From the NCBI GenBank assembly GCA_021776825.1, contig JAJFFG010000092.1:1-64000 (forward strand): 64,000 bases of DNA, in the 5' to 3' direction. The first letter of the stretch is position 1. Each line of letters starts with the position of its first letter. The position numbers and the translations under genes were made by a program. The notes under the pieces were generated by a model. That model was not told the origin of the DNA, ran no database searches, and worked only from the letters and a program-made list of their open reading frames with translations. Positions 41,251 to 49,048 of the stretch are shown here, one piece after another. The stretch is from Planctomycetota bacterium. GTDB taxonomy: Bacteria; Planctomycetota; JAJSAM01; JAJVHW01.

Positions 41251-41332
41251 CCATCGCGAGCGGCCGATCCGATCGTGACGCGAAGCGCGCTCGCGCTCCG
41301 CGGGGGCGCCTCGTGATACCGTCCGAGGTCCC

Positions 41333-43375
41333 ATGGCTGGCTACCAGGTCATCGCCCGCAAGTACCGCCCCGGGACCTTCGACGAGGTCATCGGGCAGGC
41401 TGCCGTTGCGCGCACGCTCACCAACGCGATCGAGAGCAATCGCGTCGCACACGCCTACATGTTCTGCGGGCCGCGCGGTGTCGGAAAGACGTCGATGGCG
41501 CGTATCCTGGCGCGTGCGCTGAACTGCCTGTCGGTCGACGCCCCGACCTCCACGCCGTGCGGCACGTGCAGTCTGTGCGTCGCGGCGGCGGTCGGCGAGG
41601 ACCTCGACGTCTTCGAGATGGACGCGGCATCGAACCGCAAGGTCGACGACGCGCGCAACCTGATCGCCAACGTCTCGTTCCATCCAGCGCGCGCGCGCTT
41701 CAAGGTGTACGTGGTGGACGAGGTCCACATGCTCACCACCGAGGCATTCAACGCGCTGTTGAAGACGCTCGAAGAGCCGCCGGCCCACGTGAAGTTCGTC
41801 TTCGCGACGACGGACCCTCAGAAGGTGCCGGCCACGATCATGAGCCGCTGTCAGCGGTTCGACTTTCGCCCCATCCCCGCGGCCGACATCGCAGCGTCGT
41901 TGCGCCTGATCGCCGTGAGCGAGGGCCTCGAGGCACAGGAGCCCGCGCTCATCGCGATCGCCCGCGCGTCGGCCGGCGGAATGCGCGACGCCCAGTCGCT
42001 GATGGAGCAGCTGGGAACGCTCGGTAGCGGCAAGGTGCAGCTCGACGACCTGCACTCCCTGCTCGGAACGGTCTCGTCGGGGCGGATGCGCGAGCTCTTC
42101 GATGCCGTCGGCGCCGGGGACGTGGCCGCGTCGCTCGAGGCGGCGGGCGCGATCCTGGACGCTGGGACCGATCCGGGTGAGCTGCTGCGCCAGTGCATGC
42201 GACACGCACACGACCTTCTGCTCCTGAAGGTGCAAGGGCCGCGGGCAGCCGGGGTTGTGGCCGACGACGACACGCGACTCGCCCTTCACGCCCAATCCGA
42301 GAGCTTCGGCGACGCGACCCTGGCGTACGCCGTGACGCTGTTCTCCGAGTCGCTGAAGAACGCGAAGGCGGTGGGGGAGGGACGCCTGTTCGCCGAGACG
42401 GCGTTGGCTCGCCTGGCCGGGCACCGTGACATGCGCTACCTCGATCAGGTGCTACGTGACCTGCAGCGTCTGGAGCAGCGGCTGGATGGCGGCGCCGGGT
42501 CGACCGGGTCCGGGTCGTCCGCGTCCGGGCCGCCCACAGGCGGTGCCGGTCCCGGGCCGCACGGCGACCGGCCCGGCAGCCCGTCCGACAGTACGGAACC
42601 GCCGCGGCGCCGGCGTGGGATCTCGCGTCCCGGCGACGAGCCGGGAGCTCCTCCGCCGCGTGCGTCCGCGGTGCGCGATGCGCCCGCAGCTCCGCAGGTG
42701 GTCGCAGCTCCGCGGGAGGTGGCAGTTCCGCAGGACGTCGCAGTTCCGCAGGACGTTGCAGTTCCGCAGCAGGTCGATCCGACCGTCGATGTCGCGCCGG
42801 TCGCCCCGGCGCCCGTCGCTCCGGCGCCAATCACTCCCGCGTCCGCCACCCCGACGCCCGGCGCGAACCCGACTCCCGGCGCGAACCCAACTCCCGGCGC
42901 GAACCCGACCTCGTCCGGCGGCAACGCGGACCCGGCTCTCGACGCCGGCGGACTGCGCGCTCGCTGGGACGAGGTCCTCGACGCGGCGCGCGCGGCCAGC
43001 AGCCGCCTCGGTGCCCATCTCCAGCCGGCGCGGATCGAGGAGATCGAGGACGACACGCTCCTCCTCTCGTTCGCGCGCCAAGATGCCTTCCACCGGAGCG
43101 CGCTCGACGGGAGCGACCTTCGCGCGGCGTTCCGCGACGCGCTGGAGGGCATCCTCGGCCGCCGCGTCGACGTCCGCACGACCGAGCGCTCCGACGAGCC
43201 GGAGGCCGAGGGCGGGGACGAGGGTGGGGCCGCCCGGAGCGGTCCAGCGCCGCGCGACATCCTCGACCAGCGACTCACCAAGTCCGAGACCGAGGCCGCC
43301 CGTCGCTCGCCGCTCACGAAACTGGTCGAGGACCAGTTGGGCGCACGTATCGTTCACATGGAGCGCGACGTCTGA
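41333..43375 (+). CDS. dnaX: DNA polymerase III tau/gamma subunit
   Basis: A 680-residue clamp-loader ATPase. It starts YQVIARKYRPGTFDEVIGQ; Walker A GPRGVGKTS lies near 46; the zinc-finger cysteines are in ALNCL..PCGTCSLC; Walker B is VYVVDEVHML; and sensor 1/SRC is TIMSRCQRFDF. Residues ~383-535 are a low-complexity Pro/Ala linker built partly from two tandem 18-bp repeats (AVPQDV and TPGANP units). The C-terminal ~140 residues are a structured tau-like domain. No A/AAA-AAG slippery site was noticed, so a frameshifted gamma form is not predicted. First gene of dnaX-ybaB-recR. Confidence 0.95.
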   Translation: MAGYQVIARKYRPGTFDEVIGQAAVARTLTNAIESNRVAHAYMFCGPRGVGKTSMARILARALNCLSVDAPTSTPCGTCSLCVAAAVGEDLDVFEMDAASNRKVDDARNLIANVSFHPARARFKVYVVDEVHMLTTEAFNALLKTLEEPPAHVKFVFATTDPQKVPATIMSRCQRFDFRPIPAADIAASLRLIAVSEGLEAQEPALIAIARASAGGMRDAQSLMEQLGTLGSGKVQLDDLHSLLGTVSSGRMRELFDAVGAGDVAASLEAAGAILDAGTDPGELLRQCMRHAHDLLLLKVQGPRAAGVVADDDTRLALHAQSESFGDATLAYAVTLFSESLKNAKAVGEGRLFAETALARLAGHRDMRYLDQVLRDLQRLEQRLDGGAGSTGSGSSASGPPTGGAGPGPHGDRPGSPSDSTEPPRRRRGISRPGDEPGAPPPRASAVRDAPAAPQVVAAPREVAVPQDVAVPQDVAVPQQVDPTVDVAPVAPAPVAPAPITPASATPTPGANPTPGANPTPGANPTSSGGNADPALDAGGLRARWDEVLDAARAASSRLGAHLQPARIEEIEDDTLLLSFARQDAFHRSALDGSDLRAAFRDALEGILGRRVDVRTTERSDEPEAEGGDEGGAARSGPAPRDILDQRLTKSETEAARRSPLTKLVEDQLGARIVHMERDV

Positions 43376-43393
43376 CCGCGCAGGAGCCCCACG

Positions 43394-43714
43394 ATGTCGT
43401 TTCAGGACCTGAACCCGAACATGCTGCGCCAGGCGCAGAGTGTGCAGAAGAACCTCGTGAAGTTGCGCGAGGAGCTGGCGGACCGCGTGGTCGACGCCGA
43501 GGCCGGCGGCGGACTCGTGACCGCCTTCACCAACGGCAATGGCGACCTCGTGAAGCTCACGATCAAGCCCGATGCGGTGGACTCCGAGGACCTCGGCATG
43601 CTCGAGGACCTGATCGTGGCCGCGGTCACGAAGAGCCTCGAAGCCAGCCGCGCGATGCAGCAGAGCGAGATGGCCAAGGTCACCGGTGGGCTCTCGCTCC
43701 CCGGTCTCTTTTAG
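43394..43714 (+). CDS. ybaB: Nucleoid-associated protein YbaB/EbfC family
   Basis: 106 residues of the DNA-binding YbaB family: MLRQAQSVQKNLVKLREELADRVVDAEAGGGLVTAFTNGNGDLVKLTIKPDAVDSEDLGMLEDLIVAAVTKSLE (composed of short family blocks). It sits between dnaX and recR as in most bacteria. Its last codons TTT TAG run directly into repeat A2; the stop codon's TA is the left TA of the element. Confidence 0.93.
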   Translation: MSFQDLNPNMLRQAQSVQKNLVKLREELADRVVDAEAGGGLVTAFTNGNGDLVKLTIKPDAVDSEDLGMLEDLIVAAVTKSLEASRAMQQSEMAKVTGGLSLPGLF

Positions 43715-43950
43715 CCCGGACCGTTCATGACGACTCACGCACCTGACCGGTCCAGACCGCCGATCTCGGCGTTGCGCCTCCTCCGAGACGGGATGGCGTC
43801 GCAGTCGTCGGCCCGCCTTGATCTCGACGACCTGTCCTCGCTCAGGACGGGCCATTCGACGCCCGGCGTAGCCCCCGCATCCAGGCTGCGCCTCGACTCC
43901 CGAACGATGGTCGTCACGGAGTGCGCGAGCCTCATGAACGGGCCGGGCTA
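43712..43950 (+). mobile_element. Repeat family A, copy A2 (TA-flanked, MITE-like)
   Basis: 239 bp between TA 43712-43713 (within the ybaB stop) and TA 43949-43950. Terminal inverted repeats: TAGCCCGGACCGTTCATGA and (inverse) TAGCCCGGCCCGTTCATGA. The CG pair in CCGTT differs from the TA of A1/A3 (CTATT) at both ends at once. It splits the ybaB-recR operon. It contains an open frame of 74 codons (43727-43951) from the ATG in the left repeat to the TAG in the right one. More than 40 bases in a row are identical to A3. Confidence 0.86.
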
Positions 43951-43969
43951 GACCACCAGGCGCACCCGC

Positions 43970-44632
43970 GTGTCGTACGGCGAGTCCATGGATCGGCTCC
44001 TCGAGGAGCTCGGCCGGTTGCCTGGCGTCGGCCGGCGCACGGCCGAACGTCTCGCTCACCACCTGCTCCGGGTGACTGACGACGAGGCGCTCGCGCTCGC
44101 CATCGCGATCCGCGACGTCAAGCGCAACACGCGCTCCTGCTCGGTCTGCGCGACGGTCACCGAGGACGATCCGTGCGGCATCTGCGCGGACGCGCGGCGT
44201 GACGCCACGCGCATCTGCGTCGTCGAACAGCCGCGCGACGTGATCGCCATGGAAGAGGCGACCGCGTGGCGGGGTCGCTATCACGTTCTCGGCGGGCGGG
44301 TCTCACCGCTCGACGGCGTCGGTGCTGCCGACCTGACGATCGCTCGCCTCGCCAAGCGCGTGCGGGAGCACGGCGTCACCGAGGTGGTGGTGGCCACGAG
44401 CCCCGATCTCGAGGGCGACGGAACGGCGCTCCACGTCGAGCGCGCGCTCGCCGAGACCGGCGTCCGGGTCAGTCGCATCGCACGCGGGGTGCCGACCGGG
44501 ACGTCGCTGGAGAACGCCTCGGCGGCCATGCTCCAGGACGCGATCCGAGGTCGGCAAGACGTCTTCGACGACGCGCTCGACGACACCGACAACACCTCGG
44601 ACCGGACCGGCGACGACGAGAACGCCTCCTGA
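43970..44632 (+). CDS. recR: Recombination mediator protein RecR
   Basis: 220 residues. HhH start MDRLLEELGRLPGVGRRTAERLAHHLL; C4 zinc finger CSVCATVTEDDPCGIC; Toprim domain with ICVVEQPRDVIAMEEA and the Walker-B-like region RYHVLGGRVSPLDGVG. It loads RecA with RecO/RecF at gaps. A GTG start fits the family N-terminus. The C-terminal ~15 residues are a short acidic tail. It starts 20 bp after repeat A2. Confidence 0.94.
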   Translation: MSYGESMDRLLEELGRLPGVGRRTAERLAHHLLRVTDDEALALAIAIRDVKRNTRSCSVCATVTEDDPCGICADARRDATRICVVEQPRDVIAMEEATAWRGRYHVLGGRVSPLDGVGAADLTIARLAKRVREHGVTEVVVATSPDLEGDGTALHVERALAETGVRVSRIARGVPTGTSLENASAAMLQDAIRGRQDVFDDALDDTDNTSDRTGDDENAS

Positions 44633-44850
44633 TCCTCGGCCTCCGGCGCCGCCGCGGATCGCGGAGCGACGGCCCCTCGTCACGGAGCTCCGTTCGGCGC
44701 AGCGATCGCTGCAACGCAAGTTGCGGGCCAAATCGGAATCAGGCTCGCGCGGGCGTCAGCCGACGCTACATTCGAGTTCACGCCCCTCGACTGCCGAAGA
44801 AGGGGAGCGCGGAACAGGCCGCGACCGATCAGGAGGCTCACACAACGGCC

Positions 44851-46539
44851 ATGCGGATGGATCTCAACCTCAGCGCCAAGCTCCAGCTTCAACAGAAGCA
44901 GGTGCTCGCGCCCCAGATGATCCAGGCGATCGAGATCCTCCAGTTCCCGATGGCCAACCTGCTGGACTACGTCGAGCAGCAGCTCAGCGAGAATGACGCC
45001 CTGGTCGTCGACACGCCGGACGAGGTCCGCTCCGACGACGAGGACGACGACACGGCGGAGTCGCCGCCGACCGATGCAGAGGTCGCCGAGTGGTCTCCGG
45101 ACGACTGGGACGAGTGGCGGCCACCCAAGCGCAATCACTCCGACGAGCCCAACGGCAAGATGGAGGCGCTCCAGAACACGGCCGGCCGATCGGCCTCACT
45201 GCAGGATCTGCTGGCCGCGCAGCTCGGCATGCTCGATGCACCGGAGCGCCTGGCCAAGCTGGCGCGCGTCCTCATCTACAACCTCGACGATCGCGGCTAT
45301 CTGCCGCCGCATCGCTTCGTCGAGACGCTCCTGGAGTCGACCGACGACGATGGCTATCTCTCGCGGACGCTCGCCGATGTCGTGACCTCGGTCGACGGCG
45401 TCGCTGCGATCAAGGTGCCCGAGGCGAAGCGCGGCGTGACCCCGGAGCAGATCGTCGAGGCCGAGGAACAGCGGGATCGCAACATCCTCGAGGCTCAGGG
45501 CGTCCTCAGCCTGATCCAGTCGATCCGTGCCATGCCCGGCGGCAACGAACTCGCACGGCGCGAGATTCTGCTGCGCTATCCCCTCGAGGAGATTCTCCAG
45601 CGCGAGCGCGCTGACTGGACGATCCACGAGGCCGAACAGGCTCTGGCGCTCGTCCAGAGCCTCGATCCGCGCGGTGTCGCGGGCCGCACGCTGTCCGAGA
45701 CGCTGGTCATGCAGCTCGACCCGACCGACCTGCTCTATCGCGAGAAGAAGCGCCTGCTCGAGGACCACCTCGAGGATCTCGAGAAGAACCGCATGCAGCG
45801 CATCGCGAGGGAGATGAACCTGGACCTCGAAGAGATCCAGATGCTCGTCGACGAGTTCCGCGGACTGGACCCGCGTCCCGGCGGGGAACTGGCTCCGGTC
45901 TCCGCACGCACCGTGCATCCCGACGTCTTCGTCGAGCAGATCCAGGACGGCTCGTTCCAGGTCGACCTCGTGAACTCGTACCTGCCGCCGCTCGCGGTCT
46001 CGATGGAGGCCGTCGAGTTTGCGACCGACAAGGCGCAGTCCGATCGCATTCGCAACCTGTACCGCAAGCGCATCGAGAGCGCGCGGTGGCTGATCGAAGC
46101 GATCCGGCAGCGTCAGCAGACGCTCACGCGGGTGGCGCAGCGCATCTTCTACCACCAGCGTGCCTACCTGGATCGCGGCGACGATGCACTCCGGCCGCTG
46201 AAGATGCAGACCGTGGCCGACGAGCTCGGCATCCACGTCTCGACGGTTTCGCGGGCCATCGCGGACAAGTACGTCCAGACGCCGTTCGGCGTGCGCGCGT
46301 TGAAGTTCTTCTTCACGGGTGGCACCGAGACGGCGAGCGGCGAGGTCGAGTCGCGCAACACGGTGAAGAACAAGGTGAAGGCGATCATCGATGCCGAAGA
46401 CCGAACGAAGCCACTCAGCGACGACGACGTCGCGTCGCGGCTGAAGGAACAGGGCCTCTCGATCGCGCGCCGCACGGTCACGAAGTACCGCAAGCAGCTG
46501 AGCATCCCGTCGTCGCGTCAGCGCCGCCAGTGGGTGTGA
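44851..46539 (+). CDS. rpoN: RNA polymerase sigma-54 factor
   Basis: 562 residues. Region I is Gln-rich (LSAKLQLQQKQVLAPQMIQAIEILQ), followed by an acidic linker with DDEDDDTAESPPTD (about 55-100). The core-binding and DNA-binding domains follow, with the HTH in QTVADELGIHVSTVSRAIADKY. The RpoN box ARRTVTKYRKQLSIPSS is at about 540. An AGGAGG lies 14 bp upstream of the ATG. The linker insertion near 170-220 (DVVTSVDGVAAIKVPEAKRG) makes it longer than E. coli RpoN. Overlaps truA by the GTGTGA junction. Neighbouring hpf and ptsN are the classical rpoN companions. Confidence 0.95.
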   Translation: MRMDLNLSAKLQLQQKQVLAPQMIQAIEILQFPMANLLDYVEQQLSENDALVVDTPDEVRSDDEDDDTAESPPTDAEVAEWSPDDWDEWRPPKRNHSDEPNGKMEALQNTAGRSASLQDLLAAQLGMLDAPERLAKLARVLIYNLDDRGYLPPHRFVETLLESTDDDGYLSRTLADVVTSVDGVAAIKVPEAKRGVTPEQIVEAEEQRDRNILEAQGVLSLIQSIRAMPGGNELARREILLRYPLEEILQRERADWTIHEAEQALALVQSLDPRGVAGRTLSETLVMQLDPTDLLYREKKRLLEDHLEDLEKNRMQRIAREMNLDLEEIQMLVDEFRGLDPRPGGELAPVSARTVHPDVFVEQIQDGSFQVDLVNSYLPPLAVSMEAVEFATDKAQSDRIRNLYRKRIESARWLIEAIRQRQQTLTRVAQRIFYHQRAYLDRGDDALRPLKMQTVADELGIHVSTVSRAIADKYVQTPFGVRALKFFFTGGTETASGEVESRNTVKNKVKAIIDAEDRTKPLSDDDVASRLKEQGLSIARRTVTKYRKQLSIPSSRQRRQWV

Positions 46540-47411
46540 GCGGGCGCGACACCCCCGCGCGGACCGCTGCGAGGACGCGACTCGCCACCCATCGTCTTCG
46601 GGGCCACCGCCCGCCCCGGCGGCTCGATGCACCCGTCTGGTACCGCGCGATCATCGCGTACGACGGCGCCGACTTCGCCGGCTGGCAGCGTCAGCCCGAT
46701 GTCGTCGGTATCGCCGAGATGATGGACGCCGCCCTGGAACTCGCGACTGGCGGGCCCGTCGTCGCGACCGCTGCCGGGCGCACGGATGCCGGTGTTCACG
46801 CCGACGGTCAGGCGATCTCGTTCCAGACGGACGCTGCGTTGCCTCCCGATGCCCTGCGACACCTCTGCCTCCAACTGCTCCCTCCGACGATCCGCGTCGT
46901 CCACGTGGAGGCCGCTCCGGACGGGTTCCGCGTTCAGCGGGACGTGACGAGCAAGCTCTACCGCTACTGCATCCTGGAGTCGCCGCAGCCTTCGCCCGTG
47001 CGCGAGCGGGCCGCCTGGCGCTTCGACGCACCCTTGGATCTCGATGCCGTGCGTGCCGCCGCGGCTCACCTGGTCGGAACCCACGACTTCCGAGCGTTCC
47101 GGAACGACCCCGGTCCGGCGCGGCGCGACGAGGACACCGTTCGGACGATCACGTCGCTGGATGTCGACCGAGCCTGGGATCGCGTTCGCTTCGACGTCGG
47201 CGGACCCGGGTTTCTCTACATGATGGTGCGGAACCTGACGGCGGCCCTGGTCGAGGTGGGGACGGGACGCCAGACCCCGGCCTGGGTGGCGGAGATCCTC
47301 GCCCAACGCGACCGTCGTCACGTCCCGGCTCCGGCTCCGCCAGAGGGCCTCCGGCTCGTCAGCGTCGAGTATCCGGACGGGTTCGGCGCCGCCCGTGCGC
47401 CTTTGTTTTAG
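46536..47411 (+). CDS. truA: tRNA pseudouridine(38-40) synthase
   Basis: 291 residues. Family blocks YRAIIAYDGADFAGWQRQP near 37, the catalytic Asp in AAGRTDAGVHADGQ (near 85), and FLYMMVRNLTAALVEVG. The GTG start overlaps the rpoN stop. It gives an N-terminal extension of about 34 Arg-rich residues before the usual first strand, with no alternative start codon in between. It is translationally coupled to rpoN. Confidence 0.92.
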   Translation: MSGRDTPARTAARTRLATHRLRGHRPPRRLDAPVWYRAIIAYDGADFAGWQRQPDVVGIAEMMDAALELATGGPVVATAAGRTDAGVHADGQAISFQTDAALPPDALRHLCLQLLPPTIRVVHVEAAPDGFRVQRDVTSKLYRYCILESPQPSPVRERAAWRFDAPLDLDAVRAAAAHLVGTHDFRAFRNDPGPARRDEDTVRTITSLDVDRAWDRVRFDVGGPGFLYMMVRNLTAALVEVGTGRQTPAWVAEILAQRDRRHVPAPAPPEGLRLVSVEYPDGFGAARAPLF

Positions 47412-47493
47412 GGCCCGAATTCGGGCGCTACTATCGCTCCAGCGAGGTCGCCGATGGGCCGGCGAACCGCAATCCCGAGCAGGGGAGAGCCAC

Positions 47494-47868
47494 GTGGACG
47501 TACGCATCTCGATTCGCCGCCGCAACGACGAAGAGGACGAGCAGGAGATTCGAGACTACGCCACGAGCAAGATGGAGTCGCTCGACCGGTACAACCGGCA
47601 CGCGCGGTCGATCGAAGTCGTGCTCGACGCGGATCACCTGGAGCGTTCCTGCGAGGTCATCGCACACCTCGATCGAGGTGCCCCGCTCGTCGTCACGGCG
47701 AAGCACGCGGACGTCCACGCGTCGATCGACCTCGCGCATGACAAGATCGAGAAGGTGTTGCGTCGCTTGAAGGAGCGACTCGACGATCGGCGCCACGCGC
47801 CCGCTCCGACGCCGGGCGTCGAGGGTGACATTGACGTGCCTACGGGCGACTCGGAAGAGCAGGAGTAG
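47494..47868 (+). CDS. hpf: Ribosome hibernation-promoting factor, short form
   Basis: 124 residues of the HPF/RaiA family that block the A and P sites of idle ribosomes. VDVRISIRRRNDEEDEQEIRDYATSKM at the start and VTAKHADVHASIDLAHDKIEKVLRRLKERL near 70-100 are typical. It lacks the long-form C-terminal dimerisation domain; the tail is acidic. GTG start with AGGGGAG upstream. It lies in the usual place between rpoN and ptsN. Confidence 0.9.
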   Translation: MDVRISIRRRNDEEDEQEIRDYATSKMESLDRYNRHARSIEVVLDADHLERSCEVIAHLDRGAPLVVTAKHADVHASIDLAHDKIEKVLRRLKERLDDRRHAPAPTPGVEGDIDVPTGDSEEQE

Positions 47869-47874
47869 CGCAAC

Positions 47875-48351
47875 GTGTCGGTGATGAAGATCAGCTCGTA
47901 CATCCGTCGGGATCTCGTGTTCAGTGACATCCCTCCCGGCGATCGGGACGACGTCCTGCGACACGCCGTCGACCGGCTCGTCGATGCGGACGCGCTCACG
48001 GCCGACTCAGGCCAGACCGTCTACCGCGGGATCCTGAAGCGCGAGCGCATCGGTTCGACCGGTATCGGCCGCGGCATTGCGATCCCGCATTGCAAGACGT
48101 CGGCCGTCGAGACGCCGTTCGTCAGCTTCATGAAGCCTGTCGAGCCGGTCGAGTACGGCGCCACGGACGGAGCCCCGGTGCACAGTCTGTTCGTCGTGAT
48201 CTCGCCGCTGAAGGCGGCCGATGAACACCTCGCGATCATGCGCTGGATCGCCAAGATCGCGCGCAACGACTACTACGCGAAGCTGCTCTCGACGACCCGC
48301 GATCCAGACAGCCTTCACGAGCTCTTCCACGAGATCGATGGAGCGGCCTGA
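47875..48351 (+). CDS. ptsN: PTS IIA-like nitrogen regulatory protein
   Basis: A 158-residue IIA(Ntr) domain. The phosphorylation-site block is GIGRGIAIPHCKT (His near 73). The rest matches PTS_EIIA_2 (LFVVISPLKAADEHLAIMRWIAKI). It receives phosphate from HPr and signals nitrogen, potassium or envelope status. GTG start; an ATG 3 codons later is an alternative. Its last codons overlap the start of ptsH. Confidence 0.92.
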   Translation: MSVMKISSYIRRDLVFSDIPPGDRDDVLRHAVDRLVDADALTADSGQTVYRGILKRERIGSTGIGRGIAIPHCKTSAVETPFVSFMKPVEPVEYGATDGAPVHSLFVVISPLKAADEHLAIMRWIAKIARNDYYAKLLSTTRDPDSLHELFHEIDGAA

Positions 48352-48676
48352 GATCCGACCCGGCGTGGCCGAGCACGCTGCGGACGTCGTCGTCACTAAT
48401 CCGCAGGGCCTCCACCTGCGGCCGGCGACGGAGTTCGCTCGACTGGCGCAGGCCTCCGGCTGTGCGATTCGTCTCCAGATCGACGTGCGCTCGGCGAACG
48501 GCGCCAGCGTCCTCGAGCTGGCGATGCTGGCCATCAGCGTTGGCAGTCAGCTCACGATCCACGCGACCGGCGACGACTGCGAGCAGGCCGTCGCCACGCT
48601 CGTAGCGCTGGTCGAGCGGGACTTCCGGCCCCTGACCGACGGGCTTGGGCCGGCGGGGACTCCGACTCGAGGCTGA
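48338..48676 (+). CDS. ptsH: Phosphocarrier protein HPr
   Basis: 112 residues. The active-site His is in NPQGLHLRPATEFARLA. The region equivalent to Ser46 reads ANGASVLELAMLAIS, so a regulatory serine is present. The start overlaps ptsN by 14 bp. About 17 extra residues precede the usual HPr start. It transfers phosphate from enzyme I to IIA(Ntr). Confidence 0.91.
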   Translation: MERPEIRPGVAEHAADVVVTNPQGLHLRPATEFARLAQASGCAIRLQIDVRSANGASVLELAMLAISVGSQLTIHATGDDCEQAVATLVALVERDFRPLTDGLGPAGTPTRG

Positions 48677-49048
48677 GGCCTCTCGGCCGCTGCGCGGCCG
48701 CCGGATCGCACGCCGTCGGCTGCGTTGCGACTCCTCCACGACCCGGGGGGTCGCGTCGTCGTCGCGCCTTGCCGCCGACGCACGCTCCAGCGTCGGAGCC
48801 TCCCGCCGCCCCTGCGCCCGCCAGTCAGGGGCCGCCCTCGTGGTGGGGGAGGTTGGTCGCGCTGGTCAGTTTCTCGGTCGCTGCGCGGCGGGCTCGGAGG
48901 CTCGCTCGGAGCCTGGGACCGTCAGTCAGGAGCCGTCGCCAGGGGGATCAGGAGCGGTCATGCTGCCCCGTCGGGGGGACGCGGGGCGAAGGACGGCCTT
49001 TGGTGATTCCGGCGCTCGGAGGCGAGGGCGGTCGATAATCGCCGAGGT
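48677..49048. other. 372-bp gap between ptsH and ptsI
   Basis: Very GC-rich. It contains the motif CGGTCGCTGCGCGG/CGGCCGCTGCGCGGCCG twice and several local hairpins. A frame at 48769-49038 exists but lacks a ribosome site and any family signature. No convincing promoter or gene is seen. Confidence 0.5.

Noticed and set aside
42720-42912. Tandem repeats in dnaX as a possible CRISPR or satellite
   Set aside because: Directly adjacent 18-bp units without spacers, in frame, coding for the Pro/Ala linker; not CRISPR.
41333-43375. Programmed frameshift in dnaX
   Set aside because: No A-rich slippery sequence was found and the full frame continues to a tau-like C-terminal domain.
48769-49038. 89-codon frame between ptsH and ptsI beginning MPPTHAPASEPPA
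   Set aside because: No ribosome site, strongly Pro/Ala/Arg biased and overlapping other open frames; not supported as a gene.
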